Source: Halomonas sp. I5-271120 (GTDB lineage: Bacteria; Pseudomonadota; Gammaproteobacteria; Pseudomonadales; Halomonadaceae). From it: DNA of 64,000 nucleotides. Shown here one piece after another: positions 34,505-43,604 of the stretch. A model generated the notes under the pieces. It was not told the DNA's origin. It saw only the letters and a program-made list of their open reading frames with translations, and did no database searches. The stretch spans positions 1,364,001 to 1,428,000 of the forward strand of contig NZ_CP130701.1 of assembly GCF_030553075.1 (NCBI RefSeq), written 5' to 3'. A program made the translations under genes and the position numbers. Within the stretch, counting starts at the first letter, position 1; every line of letters starts with the position of its first letter.

Positions 34505-37285
34505 ATGTCAGGAAAGACACTCACAGGATGGCTTCATCGTCTGCTGGCGCCCCGCTGGCAGCACCCCGATGCCGAAAAACGTCGCGAAGCCGCCGAGCGA
34601 CTCGATGCCGCTCGCCCAGAGGAACATCGTCGGCTAGAGACGCTGGCGCGGGATCAGGACGCCCGAGTCCGTCAGGCAGCCCTGTCACAGATCGGCGACC
34701 CGGAAACGCTGCTGACGATGATGGATGATGCCGCCTCGCCGGAATTGACGACACGGCTGGTCGCCTTACTGGTTGGCCGTGAGCCCGGCGTCAGCCTGGA
34801 CCGCCGTCTGGCACTGGTCGAGCGCCTCGATCAACCGCGCCTGTTGAGTGACATCACGCTGCAGGGCGATAACCAGCAGCTGCGGCTGACGGCGCTGGCG
34901 CGGATAGACGATGAAGAAACGCTGATCCAGCAGGCCTGCGAGAACGGCATCGCCACCGTGCGCCGTGCTGCAGCCGAGCGCATCGAGAGCGAGGAGGGGC
35001 TGCGCGAGCTGTCTCGCCGCGCCCGGCGCGACAAGCAAATTCATCGGCTGGCCCGCGAAGCCCTTGGCCGGCGTCGCGCCAATGCGACTCAGGCCGCCGC
35101 CGCCCACGAGAAACGCGAGCGGCTGCTCAGCGCCCTGGAGGCACATGTCACTCACGCCTGGGAGCCCCTTTACGCCGGCCGATACCGACACCTGAAACGC
35201 GAGTGGGAAGCCCTCAAGGACCTGCCCAGCGCCGAGCAGGAGCGTCGCTATCAGGATGCCTCCCTGGCATGCCGCAAGGTGATCAGCGACCACGAGGCTC
35301 ATCAGCAGGCCGCCGAAAGCGTTCATCAGCAGCGCGAAAGCGACGACGAGACCCGCCTTGGCCTGATCGAAGCGCTGGAAGAAAGCCTCGCCGGGCTTCG
35401 CCAGAACGACCGTCTTACCGGTCAGGACATGGCCAGCCTGCGCGCCCAGCGGCGCCTGCTGGACCAGCGCTGGGAAGAACTCTCCGACCGCCATCCGCCG
35501 CAACGTGAGCTTCGCGAGCGCCACAGCCAGGCCCTGGCCGACTATCATCACCTGGATGTCGCCTGGGCGAGGCTCGAGCAACATGCCGATACCCTGGAAC
35601 GCGCGGTCACCGATCATGATCGCGACCGTCTATTGGCGCTGCTCGAAACCATCGACTGGCCGGACGACCTGCCATCCTTGGACGCTATCGAGCGTGCCCG
35701 CGTCCAGCTCAATCACCCCTCGTCATCACAGGCAACGGCGAGCCGCGAGGAGATCGAGCGCGGCCTTTCGACCCTCGATGAAAAGCTCAAGCGCGGCGCC
35801 TTCAAGGCCGCCAGCCGCCTGCATCAGCAACTGCGACAGCAGCTGGAGGCCCGACCGGCAGACGATCGCCTGGCGCTCGAGGGCACCCTCAAGCGCCAGG
35901 GCGCTCAGCTAGCCGAACTGCGTGACTGGCGTGGCTTCGTTGCCGCTCCCAAGCGTGATCAGCTATGTCAGGCCATCGAGGCCCTGGCCGACGATGGCAC
36001 TCTGGCCGCCGACGTGCTGGACCGCCGCCACCGCCGACTGATCAAGGAATGGAAAGCACTGGGTGACGCCGCCGCCACCCGCGAGCTATCCCAGCGCTTT
36101 CGCCAAGCCTCCGAGCGCATCCATACGCGCCTGGCGCCCTGGCGAGACCAGCAGCAAGCCCAACGTGTCCAGAACCTCGAGATGCGCCAAGCACTGTGCG
36201 GCCAGCTTGCGGCCCTGCTGGACGCCCCCGACCCTGAGGCCGACCCGGACGCACTGCGCGAGATTCGCGACAAGGCCCGCGAGCAGTGGCGACGCTGCAC
36301 GCCGGTACCTCGCCAGCAGGCGCAAGCCGTCGGCCAGCGTTTCGCCACGCTCAGCCACGACCTTCAGACGCTGATCGACCGCCGAGCCCAGCAGATCGCT
36401 ACCGCCAAGCGCGAGCTGATCGCCGAGGCCCGTCGCCTCAGCGAGTCGTCCCAGCCAGCGACCCAGCGCGCCCAGGACGCGAAGGGCCTGCAGCGACGCT
36501 GGCGTGCCCTGGGGCGTGCGCCCAAGGGCGAGGAACAGGCCCTGTGGCGGGAATTCCGTAATCTGTGCGACGAGATCTTCGCCAGCCGCGAGGCCGAATA
36601 CGATGACCAGGCCTCCCGCGCGAAGGCGCGCCTGGACGCCATGCAGGCCATGATCGATCGCTTCGATGCCTGGCAGCCGTCCTCGAGCGCCGACGAGCCG
36701 GTACTCGAGCAGGCCATCGCCGAAGTCGATGCGCTCAAGCCGCTACCGCCCGGCCGGCGCACCGAGGGCATGCGCAAGCGCTGGACCGGTATCGTGCGCG
36801 CTCGCCGCGAACGGCTGGCACGGCTGGCAGTTAACGAGGAGATTCTCGCCTGGCAGTCCCTGCAGGCCCTGCTCAACGCTCATCTCGACGCTGACCGCAA
36901 GGCGCTGGACGGCCTGGCACCCAGCGATGTTCCCGCCGCCGAAGGCCTTAGCGGCGACATGCTGAAGGCGCACCAGGCACGCAATGCCGCCCGGCGCAGT
37001 CCTCCGCCTCCAGACACCGTCAAGGACACCCTGACCCGTCTGCGGGTGCACCTGGCGCTACTGGCCGGTAGCGGGCTCGCCCACCAGGACGAACCCCTGC
37101 GCCTGGCCATTCAGGTCGAGCGGCTCAACGAAGGCCTGGGCCAGGAGCCGACACGCGCCGAAGAGCTGCACAACGTCTTGTGCGCGCTGCTGGCCACCGG
37201 GCCGATGCCGGCAGAGCACTGGGAGCATGAAGCGCCGGAGCTCGATGCCCTGCTGCACCAGATGCTGCCCCTGCCACCTCCCTGA
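34505..37285 (+). CDS. DUF349 domain-containing large coiled-coil protein
   Basis: A 926-residue, highly charged, mostly helical cytoplasmic protein. The first ~200 residues look HEAT-like (paired helices with repeats such as ARDQDARVRQAALSQIGD). After that comes a series of DUF349-type segments recognisable by a Trp-rich pattern (HLKREWEALKDLP, LIKEWKALGD, LQRRWRALGRAPKG, MRKRWTGIVRARR). The family is widespread but of unknown function. The ATG at 34505 has only a weak ribosome site. It is divergent from minC and is ended by a 14-bp terminator. Confidence 0.8.
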   Translation: MSGKTLTGWLHRLLAPRWQHPDAEKRREAAERLDAARPEEHRRLETLARDQDARVRQAALSQIGDPETLLTMMDDAASPELTTRLVALLVGREPGVSLDRRLALVERLDQPRLLSDITLQGDNQQLRLTALARIDDEETLIQQACENGIATVRRAAAERIESEEGLRELSRRARRDKQIHRLAREALGRRRANATQAAAAHEKRERLLSALEAHVTHAWEPLYAGRYRHLKREWEALKDLPSAEQERRYQDASLACRKVISDHEAHQQAAESVHQQRESDDETRLGLIEALEESLAGLRQNDRLTGQDMASLRAQRRLLDQRWEELSDRHPPQRELRERHSQALADYHHLDVAWARLEQHADTLERAVTDHDRDRLLALLETIDWPDDLPSLDAIERARVQLNHPSSSQATASREEIERGLSTLDEKLKRGAFKAASRLHQQLRQQLEARPADDRLALEGTLKRQGAQLAELRDWRGFVAAPKRDQLCQAIEALADDGTLAADVLDRRHRRLIKEWKALGDAAATRELSQRFRQASERIHTRLAPWRDQQQAQRVQNLEMRQALCGQLAALLDAPDPEADPDALREIRDKAREQWRRCTPVPRQQAQAVGQRFATLSHDLQTLIDRRAQQIATAKRELIAEARRLSESSQPATQRAQDAKGLQRRWRALGRAPKGEEQALWREFRNLCDEIFASREAEYDDQASRAKARLDAMQAMIDRFDAWQPSSSADEPVLEQAIAEVDALKPLPPGRRTEGMRKRWTGIVRARRERLARLAVNEEILAWQSLQALLNAHLDADRKALDGLAPSDVPAAEGLSGDMLKAHQARNAARRSPPPPDTVKDTLTRLRVHLALLAGSGLAHQDEPLRLAIQVERLNEGLGQEPTRAEELHNVLCALLATGPMPAEHWEHEAPELDALLHQMLPLPPP

Positions 37286-37333
37286 TCCCCTGGCGGCCTG
37301 TTCAGCCGCGCCCTACGCCCGCGTTACCAACGA

Positions 37334-37366
37334 AGAGACCCGAAGCCAAGGCTTCGGGTCTCTTGT
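37334..37366. terminator. Terminator between the DUF349 and phaB genes
   Basis: A perfect 14-bp stem AGAGACCCGAAGCC/GGCTTCGGGTCTCT with a 2-nt loop spacing, followed by TGTTGG on the plus strand. It can serve both convergent genes. Confidence 0.75.
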
Positions 37367-37425
37367 TGGCATGCCTTCTATCTTGCTTTCAGGCATACGA
37401 ATCACAGCTCAGACGTTGATGACTA

Positions 37426-38172
37426 TCAGCCCATGAACTGGCCACCGTTGATGTCCAGATTGGCGCCGGTGATGAAGCCGGATTCCTTGTCGGCCAGGAA
37501 GACCACCGCCCGGGCGATCTCTTCCGGGGTGCCATAGCGCTTGACCGGAATGCCCTCGCGAATCGCCTCGCGCACCTTCTCGGGAATCTTCATGATCATG
37601 TCGGTGGCGATGTAGCCAGGCGACAGGGTATTGACGGTAATGCCCTTGGTTGCGGTCTCCTGCGCCAGTGACATGGTCAGGCCATGCATGCCGGCCTTGG
37701 CGGCGGCATAGTTGACTTGGCCGAACTGGCCCTTGCGGCCATTGATCGAGGAGATGTTCACGATGCGGCCATAGCCATGTTCGAGCATGTCTTCGATAAC
37801 GCCGCGACAGGTGTTGAAGACGCTGTTGAGGTTGGTGTCGATGACCTCGTGCCATTGATCCGGCGTCATCTTCTTCATGGTGCCGTCACGGGTGATGCCG
37901 GCGCAGTTGACCAGCACACTGACCGGCCCGTACTTGTCGCGGATCTCAGTCACCCCCGCGACACACTCTTCATAGTTGGTCAGGTCGACACCTGACAGTG
38001 CGATGTTGTCGAAGCCATCGGCCTGTTGAGCGGCGAGCCACTGCTTGGCCTTTTCGGGGTTATGGTAGCCGGCAACAACCTGATAGCCCTCCTTGGCAAG
38101 GGCACGACAGATTGCCGTTCCAATGCCACCGGTACCCCCAGTAACCCACGCGACGGGTGCTGCGTTAGCCAT
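37426..38172 (-). CDS. phaB: Acetoacetyl-CoA reductase (PhaB type)
   Basis: An NADPH-dependent reductase making (R)-3-hydroxybutyryl-CoA for polyhydroxyalkanoate storage. The 248-residue chain is a classical short-chain dehydrogenase: TGGTGGIG cofactor motif, NCAGITRDG, catalytic Ser in NISSINGRKGQFGQ, and YAAAKAG with Tyr and Lys. GFITGANLDINGGQFMG at the end is typical of PhaB rather than FabG. It stands alone here, with no phaA or phaC nearby. FabG remains a possible alternative, but the PhaB-like match is better. Confidence 0.9.
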   Translation of the reverse strand: MANAAPVAWVTGGTGGIGTAICRALAKEGYQVVAGYHNPEKAKQWLAAQQADGFDNIALSGVDLTNYEECVAGVTEIRDKYGPVSVLVNCAGITRDGTMKKMTPDQWHEVIDTNLNSVFNTCRGVIEDMLEHGYGRIVNISSINGRKGQFGQVNYAAAKAGMHGLTMSLAQETATKGITVNTLSPGYIATDMIMKIPEKVREAIREGIPVKRYGTPEEIARAVVFLADKESGFITGANLDINGGQFMG

Positions 38173-38317
38173 AATATATCTCCCTGATAGATGACTGTGT
38201 GCTACAACGTGCTTCGGTCAGTATGGATCATTACCGCGTCGACACCCCCGAGCATGGCAACCCACCCAGTCACTTTCAATTCATACAGATCACACTCCAC
38301 CGTCTTCGATTCAACTC

Positions 38318-38345
38318 TTGACCCAGCGCAAATATCGTGTAGTAT
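38318..38345 (+). promoter_or_regulatory. Promoter of the initiator tRNA gene
   Basis: TTGACC (38318-38323) and TAGTAT (38340-38345) are spaced by 16 bp. The -10 ends 14 nt before the tRNA 5' end. Confidence 0.7.
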
Positions 38346-38359
38346 ATGCCTCAAGTTGA

Positions 38360-38436
<77 letters not shown>

Positions 38437-38443
38437 AATATAG

Positions 38444-38478
38444 AAAAAGCCGATACTCATTCGAGTGTCGGCTTTTTT
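38444..38478 (+). terminator. Terminator of the initiator tRNA gene
   Basis: A stem AAAAAGCCGATACTC/GAGTGTCGGCTTTTT (15 bp with one G-T) around the loop ATTC, ending in six T. Confidence 0.9.
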
Positions 38479-38517
38479 GCGTCTGGTTGGCATCTCAACA
38501 CCGCAGCGATACATCCG

Positions 38518-38576
38518 CCCATGAGCCCGACGGTCATCGGTTCGCTCCGGCTTCAACGTCGGCGGCCCTACCCAAT
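38518..38576 (+). pseudogene. Decayed copy of the initiator tRNA 3' half
   Basis: The stretch CATGAGCCCGACGGTCATCGG and the bases after it follow the anticodon-to-CCA half of the upstream tRNA with a fixed offset of 127 nt (for example CGACGGTCATCGGTTC against CGAAGGTCATCGGTTC). The T-arm is interrupted and the acceptor end (GGCCCTACCCAATATAG against CCGCTACCAAATATAG) is partly kept. The D-arm and 5' acceptor are missing, so it cannot be a functional tRNA. Confidence 0.75.
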
Positions 38577-38579
38577 ATA

Positions 38580-38614
38580 GAAAAGCCGATACTCACCAGC
38601 GTATCGGCTTTTCT
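38580..38614 (+). terminator. Second, duplicated terminator hairpin
   Basis: A perfect 13-bp stem GAAAAGCCGATAC/GTATCGGCTTTTC with an 8-nt loop. It is the duplicate of the tRNA terminator 127-136 nt upstream and differs mainly in the loop. Confidence 0.8.
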
Positions 38615-38658
38615 GTCTGGCTTGCACCTAAGAACCACAGCGAACTGTTTGCCCTGAC

Positions 38659-39429
38659 TTAGCGAGGAACGCCGTCGCCTTGCACCGGTTCCGCGGCTCC
38701 CAGGCGGCCGATTCCGGGCAGTTTAAGAGCGGGCGGCCAGAGGTCGATGCCCAACGTCAGGCCCAGTAGATTCACTTCCAGCCCTTCATCCCGAGCCAGC
38801 AGAACACCCACCAGCCCTCCGAGTGCCAGCTGGTAGCCACTGCCACTGGGCGCATCGGCCAGCACGCCGTTGAACAGGTAATCTTTGCCCAAGGCATGGG
38901 CCGGCAATGTCACCTCGAGCCCAGGGACCTCGCGCACGATCCAGGCGATGAAGGTATTGCTGTTGGGGCCCGGCCAGGCGCGATAGCGGTCCGGGGCCGG
39001 GTAACGAGCCACTGCGGTCTCGATGCGGGGAATCAGCTTGGCCGCCGAAGCGCCGCGATAGTCGGCGAGCAGCCGGGGCGGGTTACCATACCAGGCACGA
39101 TCCGGTGGCCCCCACTGGCTAACCACGGTGGGTCGCCGCCAGCTCAGCACCTGATGGCGGCGATAGCCCTCGGCACCGGCAGCCTTGGTGGCGATCCAGG
39201 TATGCACGGCGAAGGCCCCGCGCCAGCTGTAAGCCCTGGCTGCATAGACCTGAACCACCGCCTCCGGCGTCACGGCTGGCGCCGGCGCCAGCCCTGCGGG
39301 CCGACGATCGGCATCCGACCAGTGGGTGTCGAGATCGACCCGCTCACCGGCCAGCATCCACAGCGGCCCCGCCAGCAATAGTGCCACGCCAGCGAGCATC
39401 ACCAGCAGCCCCTTCATCACCTGCGCCAT
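38659..39429 (-). CDS. DUF3750 domain-containing protein
   Basis: A 256-residue protein with an N-terminal membrane helix (GLLVMLAGVALLLAGPLWML) and a globular domain recognisable as DUF3750 by FAVHTWIATK, RPTVVSQWGPPDRAWYGNPP and WPGPNSNTFIAWIVREVP. These motifs resemble those of proteins that handle lipids or peptidoglycan, but no function is known. The start at 39429 has GGGAG five bases upstream. It is divergent from the thioredoxin-like gene. Confidence 0.82.
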   Translation of the reverse strand: MAQVMKGLLVMLAGVALLLAGPLWMLAGERVDLDTHWSDADRRPAGLAPAPAVTPEAVVQVYAARAYSWRGAFAVHTWIATKAAGAEGYRRHQVLSWRRPTVVSQWGPPDRAWYGNPPRLLADYRGASAAKLIPRIETAVARYPAPDRYRAWPGPNSNTFIAWIVREVPGLEVTLPAHALGKDYLFNGVLADAPSGSGYQLALGGLVGVLLARDEGLEVNLLGLTLGIDLWPPALKLPGIGRLGAAEPVQGDGVPR

Positions 39430-39560
39430 CCTCGCTCCCACGCACTCCCCCTATACCAAAGTGCCACAGCATGGTCGCGCGCCTTGGGTCGGACACCTTG
39501 AATCTCCGGCTCACCACCCGCATCTAACGGGTAAATTCCCAAACACTCAAGGTAGCCTGC

Positions 39561-40487
39561 ATGCCGATCGTCGACCCGCGCAGTGGCGCCCCCCTGAATC
39601 CTGAAGCAGAAGCCGGTGATGCGGCCGGTGCCGATTCCGCCGCCTACATCGTCGATCTCGACATGAGCAACTTCCAGCAGGTGGTGCTGGAAGGCTCGAT
39701 GAACACACCGGTGGTACTGGACTGCTGGGCTCCCTGGTGCGAACCCTGCAAGAACCTGACCCCGGTTCTGGAAAAACTGGCCCGCGAGTACAACGGCGCC
39801 TTCGTCCTGGCCAAGCTCAACATCGAAGATCATCAGCAGATCGCCGCGCAGTTGGGCATCCGCTCGGTACCAGACGTCAAGCTGATCATGCAGGGCCAGC
39901 TCTACGATGAGTTCCAGGGCGCGCTGCCGGAAGGCCAGATCCGCGAGTGGCTCGGTAAGCACATCACGGCTGCCGCTGCCCCGGAGGCCTCGCCAGAGGA
40001 ACAGGCAGAAGCGGCGCTCGCAGCCGGCGACCCGGCCACCGCCCGGGCGATCTACCAGCAGCTGGTGCAGGACAACCCCCAGCATCATGACTATCAGATC
40101 GACCTGGCTAGCGCCGTGCTGGCAGAGGGTCAGCCTGAGGACGCCAAGGCGATCCTCGACAACCTGCCGCCGGAGCACCGCGATGCGCCGCGAGCTCGGG
40201 GCGTTCGGGCACGGCTCGAGTTCGGCGAGGAAGCCCCGGACGCCGAAACGCTAGCCGCGCTTGGTGACCGCGACGACAGCGAGGCGCAGTTTCTGCGCGC
40301 CCTGCGCCAGGTCGCCGACGGCGACTATGAGCCCGGCCTCGACGCCCTGCTGACGCTGATGAAACGCGACCGGGCCTACGGCGACGATGCCGCCAGGAAG
40401 ACGCTGCTGCGGGTCTTCGACGCCCTCGGCGCCGACCACCCACTGACGGTGACCTATCGCCGCAAGCTGTTCGCGCAGCTCTACTGA
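39561..40487 (+). CDS. CnoX/YbbN-type thioredoxin-TPR co-chaperone
   Basis: A 308-residue cytoplasmic protein with an N-terminal thioredoxin fold (about 30-135) and a C-terminal TPR region (about 145-305, EQAEAALAAGDPATARAIYQ). This architecture is that of CnoX/YbbN, which protects proteins from oxidation and passes them to GroEL. The active site reads WAPWCEPCKN, a full CxxC, while as I recall E. coli CnoX has SxxC. It may therefore retain reductase activity. It ends convergently with the PatB-type gene, overlapping by 7 nt. Confidence 0.9.
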   Translation: MPIVDPRSGAPLNPEAEAGDAAGADSAAYIVDLDMSNFQQVVLEGSMNTPVVLDCWAPWCEPCKNLTPVLEKLAREYNGAFVLAKLNIEDHQQIAAQLGIRSVPDVKLIMQGQLYDEFQGALPEGQIREWLGKHITAAAAPEASPEEQAEAALAAGDPATARAIYQQLVQDNPQHHDYQIDLASAVLAEGQPEDAKAILDNLPPEHRDAPRARGVRARLEFGEEAPDAETLAALGDRDDSEAQFLRALRQVADGDYEPGLDALLTLMKRDRAYGDDAARKTLLRVFDALGADHPLTVTYRRKLFAQLY

Positions 40488-41638
40488 GCCAGCACCCGGT
40501 CGAGGCGGGTAAGCGCTTCGTCCAGTTGAGTGCGGGTGGTGCCAAAGTTGAGTCGCACGAAGCCCGGCCAGCCGAAGTCGGCACCGTCCGAGAGCGCCAC
40601 CCGCGCTTTCTCCAACAGCACGCGCTGCGGCGACGCCCCCAGCCCGGCCTGTCGCAGGTCGAGCCAGGCGAGATAGGTGGATTGGGGCGCGCTCATCGAT
40701 ACCCCCGGCCAGCCGGCCACCGCCTCGGCCAGGCGCACCCGATGCCCGCGCAGGGTCTCGAGCAGCGCCTGACGCCAGGGCTCACCGTGACGATAGGCGG
40801 CCTCGGCGGCGACCAGCCCCATCAGGTTGACGTCCGGCAGCAGGCCACGCCCGGCGGCGATAAACTGTCGGCGCAGCCCGGCGTCCGGAATCACCGCGCA
40901 GGCAGCGGTCAGACCGGCCAGGTTGAAGGTCTTGGAAGGCGCCCAGAGGGTGATGATGCGCGCGGCCAGGGCCGGGAATAGCGCCGCCAGCGGCCGGTGG
41001 CGGGCGCTTTCATCCAGCAGCAGGTCGCAGTGCAGCTCATCGGAGACCACCAGCAGATCGTGGCGCTCGACCAGTTCGGTCAGGCCATTAAGCTCTTCGG
41101 TGTTCCAGGCCCGCCCAGTGGGGTTGTGCGGCTGACACCACAGCAGCAGCCGGGTTTCGGGGGTGATGGCCGCCTCCAGCGCCGCCAGGTCGAGCCGCCA
41201 GGGCTCTCCCGGTGCCGCGGGCTCGGCAAGAGCTGCGGTCTGCGCACGCCGTCCGGTGCGCTCGGCGACCTTGAGGAAAGGCGGGTAGATCGGCGTCACC
41301 GTGAGGATGCCGTCCCCCGGCTCGGTAAAGGCCAGGCTCGCCAGGTGCAGCGCCGGCACCACCCCCGGCAGCCAGTGCTGCCACTCAGGCTTGATCGGCC
41401 AGTCGTAGTGCTCACCGCTCCAGGCGCACAGCGCTTCGCGCAGGCCGTCAGGCACCACGCCGTAGCCGAACACCCCGTGGTTGACCCGCGCCTCAAGGGC
41501 CTCGATCACCGCTGGTGGCGAACGGAAGTCCATGTCGGCGACCCACAGTGGCGCCACGTCCTCGTCATAGCGCTGCCACTTCTGGGACGGCCAGTCGGGA
41601 TGTCGCCGGGCCACCGGCGTGGCAAAATCAAACTGCAT
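40481..41638 (-). CDS. PLP-dependent C-S lyase, PatB/MalY type
   Basis: A 385-residue fold-type I PLP enzyme, probably cystathionine beta-lyase/cysteine desulfhydrase. The start FDFATPVARRHPDWPSQKW and PLWVADMDFRSPP match the MalY/PatB family. The substrate loop is CQPHNPTGRAW, the PLP-binding Asp is in VVSDELHCDL and the Schiff-base Lys is in WAPSKTFNLAGL. The ATG has AGGAGG upstream. It is divergent from the hypothetical gene at 41682. Confidence 0.92.
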   Translation of the reverse strand: MQFDFATPVARRHPDWPSQKWQRYDEDVAPLWVADMDFRSPPAVIEALEARVNHGVFGYGVVPDGLREALCAWSGEHYDWPIKPEWQHWLPGVVPALHLASLAFTEPGDGILTVTPIYPPFLKVAERTGRRAQTAALAEPAAPGEPWRLDLAALEAAITPETRLLLWCQPHNPTGRAWNTEELNGLTELVERHDLLVVSDELHCDLLLDESARHRPLAALFPALAARIITLWAPSKTFNLAGLTAACAVIPDAGLRRQFIAAGRGLLPDVNLMGLVAAEAAYRHGEPWRQALLETLRGHRVRLAEAVAGWPGVSMSAPQSTYLAWLDLRQAGLGASPQRVLLEKARVALSDGADFGWPGFVRLNFGTTRTQLDEALTRLDRVLAQ

Positions 41639-41681
41639 GCTGCCTCCTGTATCGTTCATCATCCTTGGGAATTCCTTGAAC

Positions 41682-42107
41682 ATGCCCGAAACCCCTTTCT
41701 ATGCCAAGGCCATGCGCGGCGCCTCAAGCCTGGTGGGGCACTGGCTGCTGCTTGGCCAGGCCACGCCGGAGCGCCTGGCCATGATTCTTGCCGACACGGC
41801 CCGGGTCGCCAAGCTCGGCGAACCGGAAGAGACGCCGAATGGCGCCACCCTCGAAGCCTGGGGCAGCGGCACCCAGCCACCGCTGTGGGCGGCCCGTGCG
41901 GCGAGCTTCCTGCTCATGCAGATGCCGGCCAGGCCGGCCCCCCGCGACGAGATGGAAGCCTGCGCCTGGGCCTACTGCTGGCTGCGCAACCGCGACTTCG
42001 ACAGCTTCGAGGACGCCGAAGCCGCGCTGCCCGACCACCTGCGTGAAGCGCTGGTCGAGGCGCTGCCCGCGGCCTGGGCGGATCGCATCAGCCAGCGGCT
42101 GATCTAG
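41682..42107 (+). CDS. Hypothetical protein
   Basis: A 141-residue soluble protein, Ala- and Trp-rich (WGSGTQPPLWAARAASFLLMQMP; ACAWAYCWLRNRDF), ending LPAAWADRISQRLI. I recognise no family. Ribosome site is weak. It precedes the thioesterase and YbaK genes on the same strand, but a 98-nt gap separates it from them. Confidence 0.65.
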   Translation: MPETPFYAKAMRGASSLVGHWLLLGQATPERLAMILADTARVAKLGEPEETPNGATLEAWGSGTQPPLWAARAASFLLMQMPARPAPRDEMEACAWAYCWLRNRDFDSFEDAEAALPDHLREALVEALPAAWADRISQRLI

Positions 42108-42205
42108 CCCGCACCGAGCCGTTCGCGACCATGGGTGACTTGCCCAAAGGTCGGCGCGGGGCAATGCTGAGTCTCTTCTTTCTTTCTGCTGCACCGGAGC
42201 ATTTG

Positions 42206-42616
42206 ATGTTCGTCACGACCCTCGACCCCGCCTTTCACGACACCGATGCCTTGGGGCACATCAATAACACCCGCCTGCCGGCCTGGTTCGAACAGGCGCG
42301 CACCGATCTGTTTCGGCTATTCACGCCGGATCTCGACCCGCGCAAGTGGCAGTTGATCCTGGCACGCCTGGACGTGGAGTTCCTGGCCGAGCTGCACTAC
42401 GGCACCAGTGTTGAAGTGCGCACCTTCCTGACCCGGCTCGGCAACAGCTCCTTCACGGTGACACAGGAAGCCAGGCAGCACGGCCAGCTTTGCGCCCGCG
42501 GCAATACCGTGATGGTGCACTACGATCATGACGAGAAGCGCGCCAAGAAAATCGAGGGTGATCTACGCACGGCCCTCGAAGAGCACCTGCAGGCGCCCAC
42601 CGAGGCCAAGGCATGA
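42206..42616 (+). CDS. Acyl-CoA thioesterase, hotdog fold (YbgC/4HBT type)
   Basis: A 136-residue single-domain hotdog protein. The motif FHDTDALGHINNTRLPAWFEQARTD has the catalytic Asp of 4-hydroxybenzoyl-CoA-type thioesterases. FLTRLGNSSFTVTQEA and GNTVMVHYDHD follow. It probably hydrolyses short or medium acyl-CoA. The start at 42206 has GGAG; 25 codons upstream are open but not family-like. The stop overlaps the ybaK start (ATGA). Confidence 0.85.
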   Translation: MFVTTLDPAFHDTDALGHINNTRLPAWFEQARTDLFRLFTPDLDPRKWQLILARLDVEFLAELHYGTSVEVRTFLTRLGNSSFTVTQEARQHGQLCARGNTVMVHYDHDEKRAKKIEGDLRTALEEHLQAPTEAKA

Positions 42617-43083
42617 CGCCAGCGGTTCGCGCCCTGGAGGCGGCAATCATCGACTTCCAGCTCACCGAGTACGCCCATGACCCTCGGGCCGAGGCCTTCG
42701 GCGAGGAGGCCGCGAAGGCACTGGGCCTGGCATCACAGACCGTTTTCAAGACGCTTCTGGCTAAGCTGGACGACGGACGCCTGGTAGTAGCGCTGGTGCC
42801 GGTGAGCGCACGGCTCGACCTCAAGGCACTGGCCCGTGCGGCCGGCGCGCGCAAGGCGACCCTCGCCGAGCCGGCGCTTGCCGAACGCACCACCGGCTAT
42901 GTGATCGGCGGCATCAGTCCACTGGGCCAGAAAAAGCGGCTGCCGACCTTTCTCGACGACAGCGCCATGGCACTCTCGACGCTGCATGTCAGCGGCGGCC
43001 GCCGAGGCCTGGAGATCGGCCTCGCGCCGGACGACTTGGTCGCTCTGACCGGCGCTCGGCCAGTGACGCTTGCACGGACCTGA
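42613..43083 (+). CDS. ybaK: Cys-tRNA(Pro)/Cys-tRNA(Cys) deacylase
   Basis: A 156-residue YbaK/EbsC-family editing protein that clears cysteine misacylated to tRNA-Pro. GLASQTVFKTLLAKLD, VPVSARLDLKALA, TTGYVIGGISPLGQKKRLPTF and GRRGLEIGLAPDDLV match the family from end to end. Its start is within the thioesterase stop, so the two are translated together. Confidence 0.92.
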   Translation: MTPAVRALEAAIIDFQLTEYAHDPRAEAFGEEAAKALGLASQTVFKTLLAKLDDGRLVVALVPVSARLDLKALARAAGARKATLAEPALAERTTGYVIGGISPLGQKKRLPTFLDDSAMALSTLHVSGGRRGLEIGLAPDDLVALTGARPVTLART

Positions 43084-43274
43084 ACCGGGACGCGAGCACG
43101 CGCCCTGGCAAGCAACGACGCTGACCGGCACCTGGGCGCCCTGGGCTATCCTGGTGTCAGCGGTTTAAGCCGCGAGCCGAACGCCAATGGCCGCGGTCCT
43201 AATAGCAACCCTCTTAGCCAGCATCCCCTTAGCAACAGACCCGCGCAGCAACCCCTGTCCAACCAGGAGGCGTC

Positions 43275-43604
43275 ATGGCCATTCGCTATACCCTGTGGCT
43301 CGACCCGGACGACGTGGCTCGACACCGTGCCGTTGAAGCCGATCTCGAGCATTACTTCGTCGAGCGCTTCGCCGACTTCCCGCACATCCGCTTGTTCGGG
43401 CATGACCCTTACGATTATGATGCGCCGTTCAATCGCCTCTACGATGCACTCCTGGCACGGGCCAATGACTACTGCGAGCGCCATTGGCGCTACGTGCCCA
43501 CTCCGGTGCAGCTCAACACGGCATTCTTCCGTGCCGTGGGGCGCTCGAACAAATTTCTGCGAGACCCCCAAGATGGTGATCCACACCGATCAGATCCCGA
43601 ATGA
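43275..43604 (+). CDS. Orphan 109-residue protein
   Basis: Starts with a strong AGGAGG ribosome site. It is rich in Tyr, Phe, Asp and His (VEADLEHYFVERFADFPHI; GHDPYDYDAPFNRLYDALL; YCERHWRYVPTPVQLN). I do not recognise a family; no signal or membrane segment is present. Its last 32 nt overlap the DUF501 gene start, so the two genes may be coupled and functionally linked. Confidence 0.7.
   Translation: MAIRYTLWLDPDDVARHRAVEADLEHYFVERFADFPHIRLFGHDPYDYDAPFNRLYDALLARANDYCERHWRYVPTPVQLNTAFFRAVGRSNKFLRDPQDGDPHRSDPE

Noticed and set aside
36063..36374. Open frames in the other two plus frames inside the DUF349 gene
   Set aside because: They are shadows of the long coding frame, lacking starts with ribosome sites.
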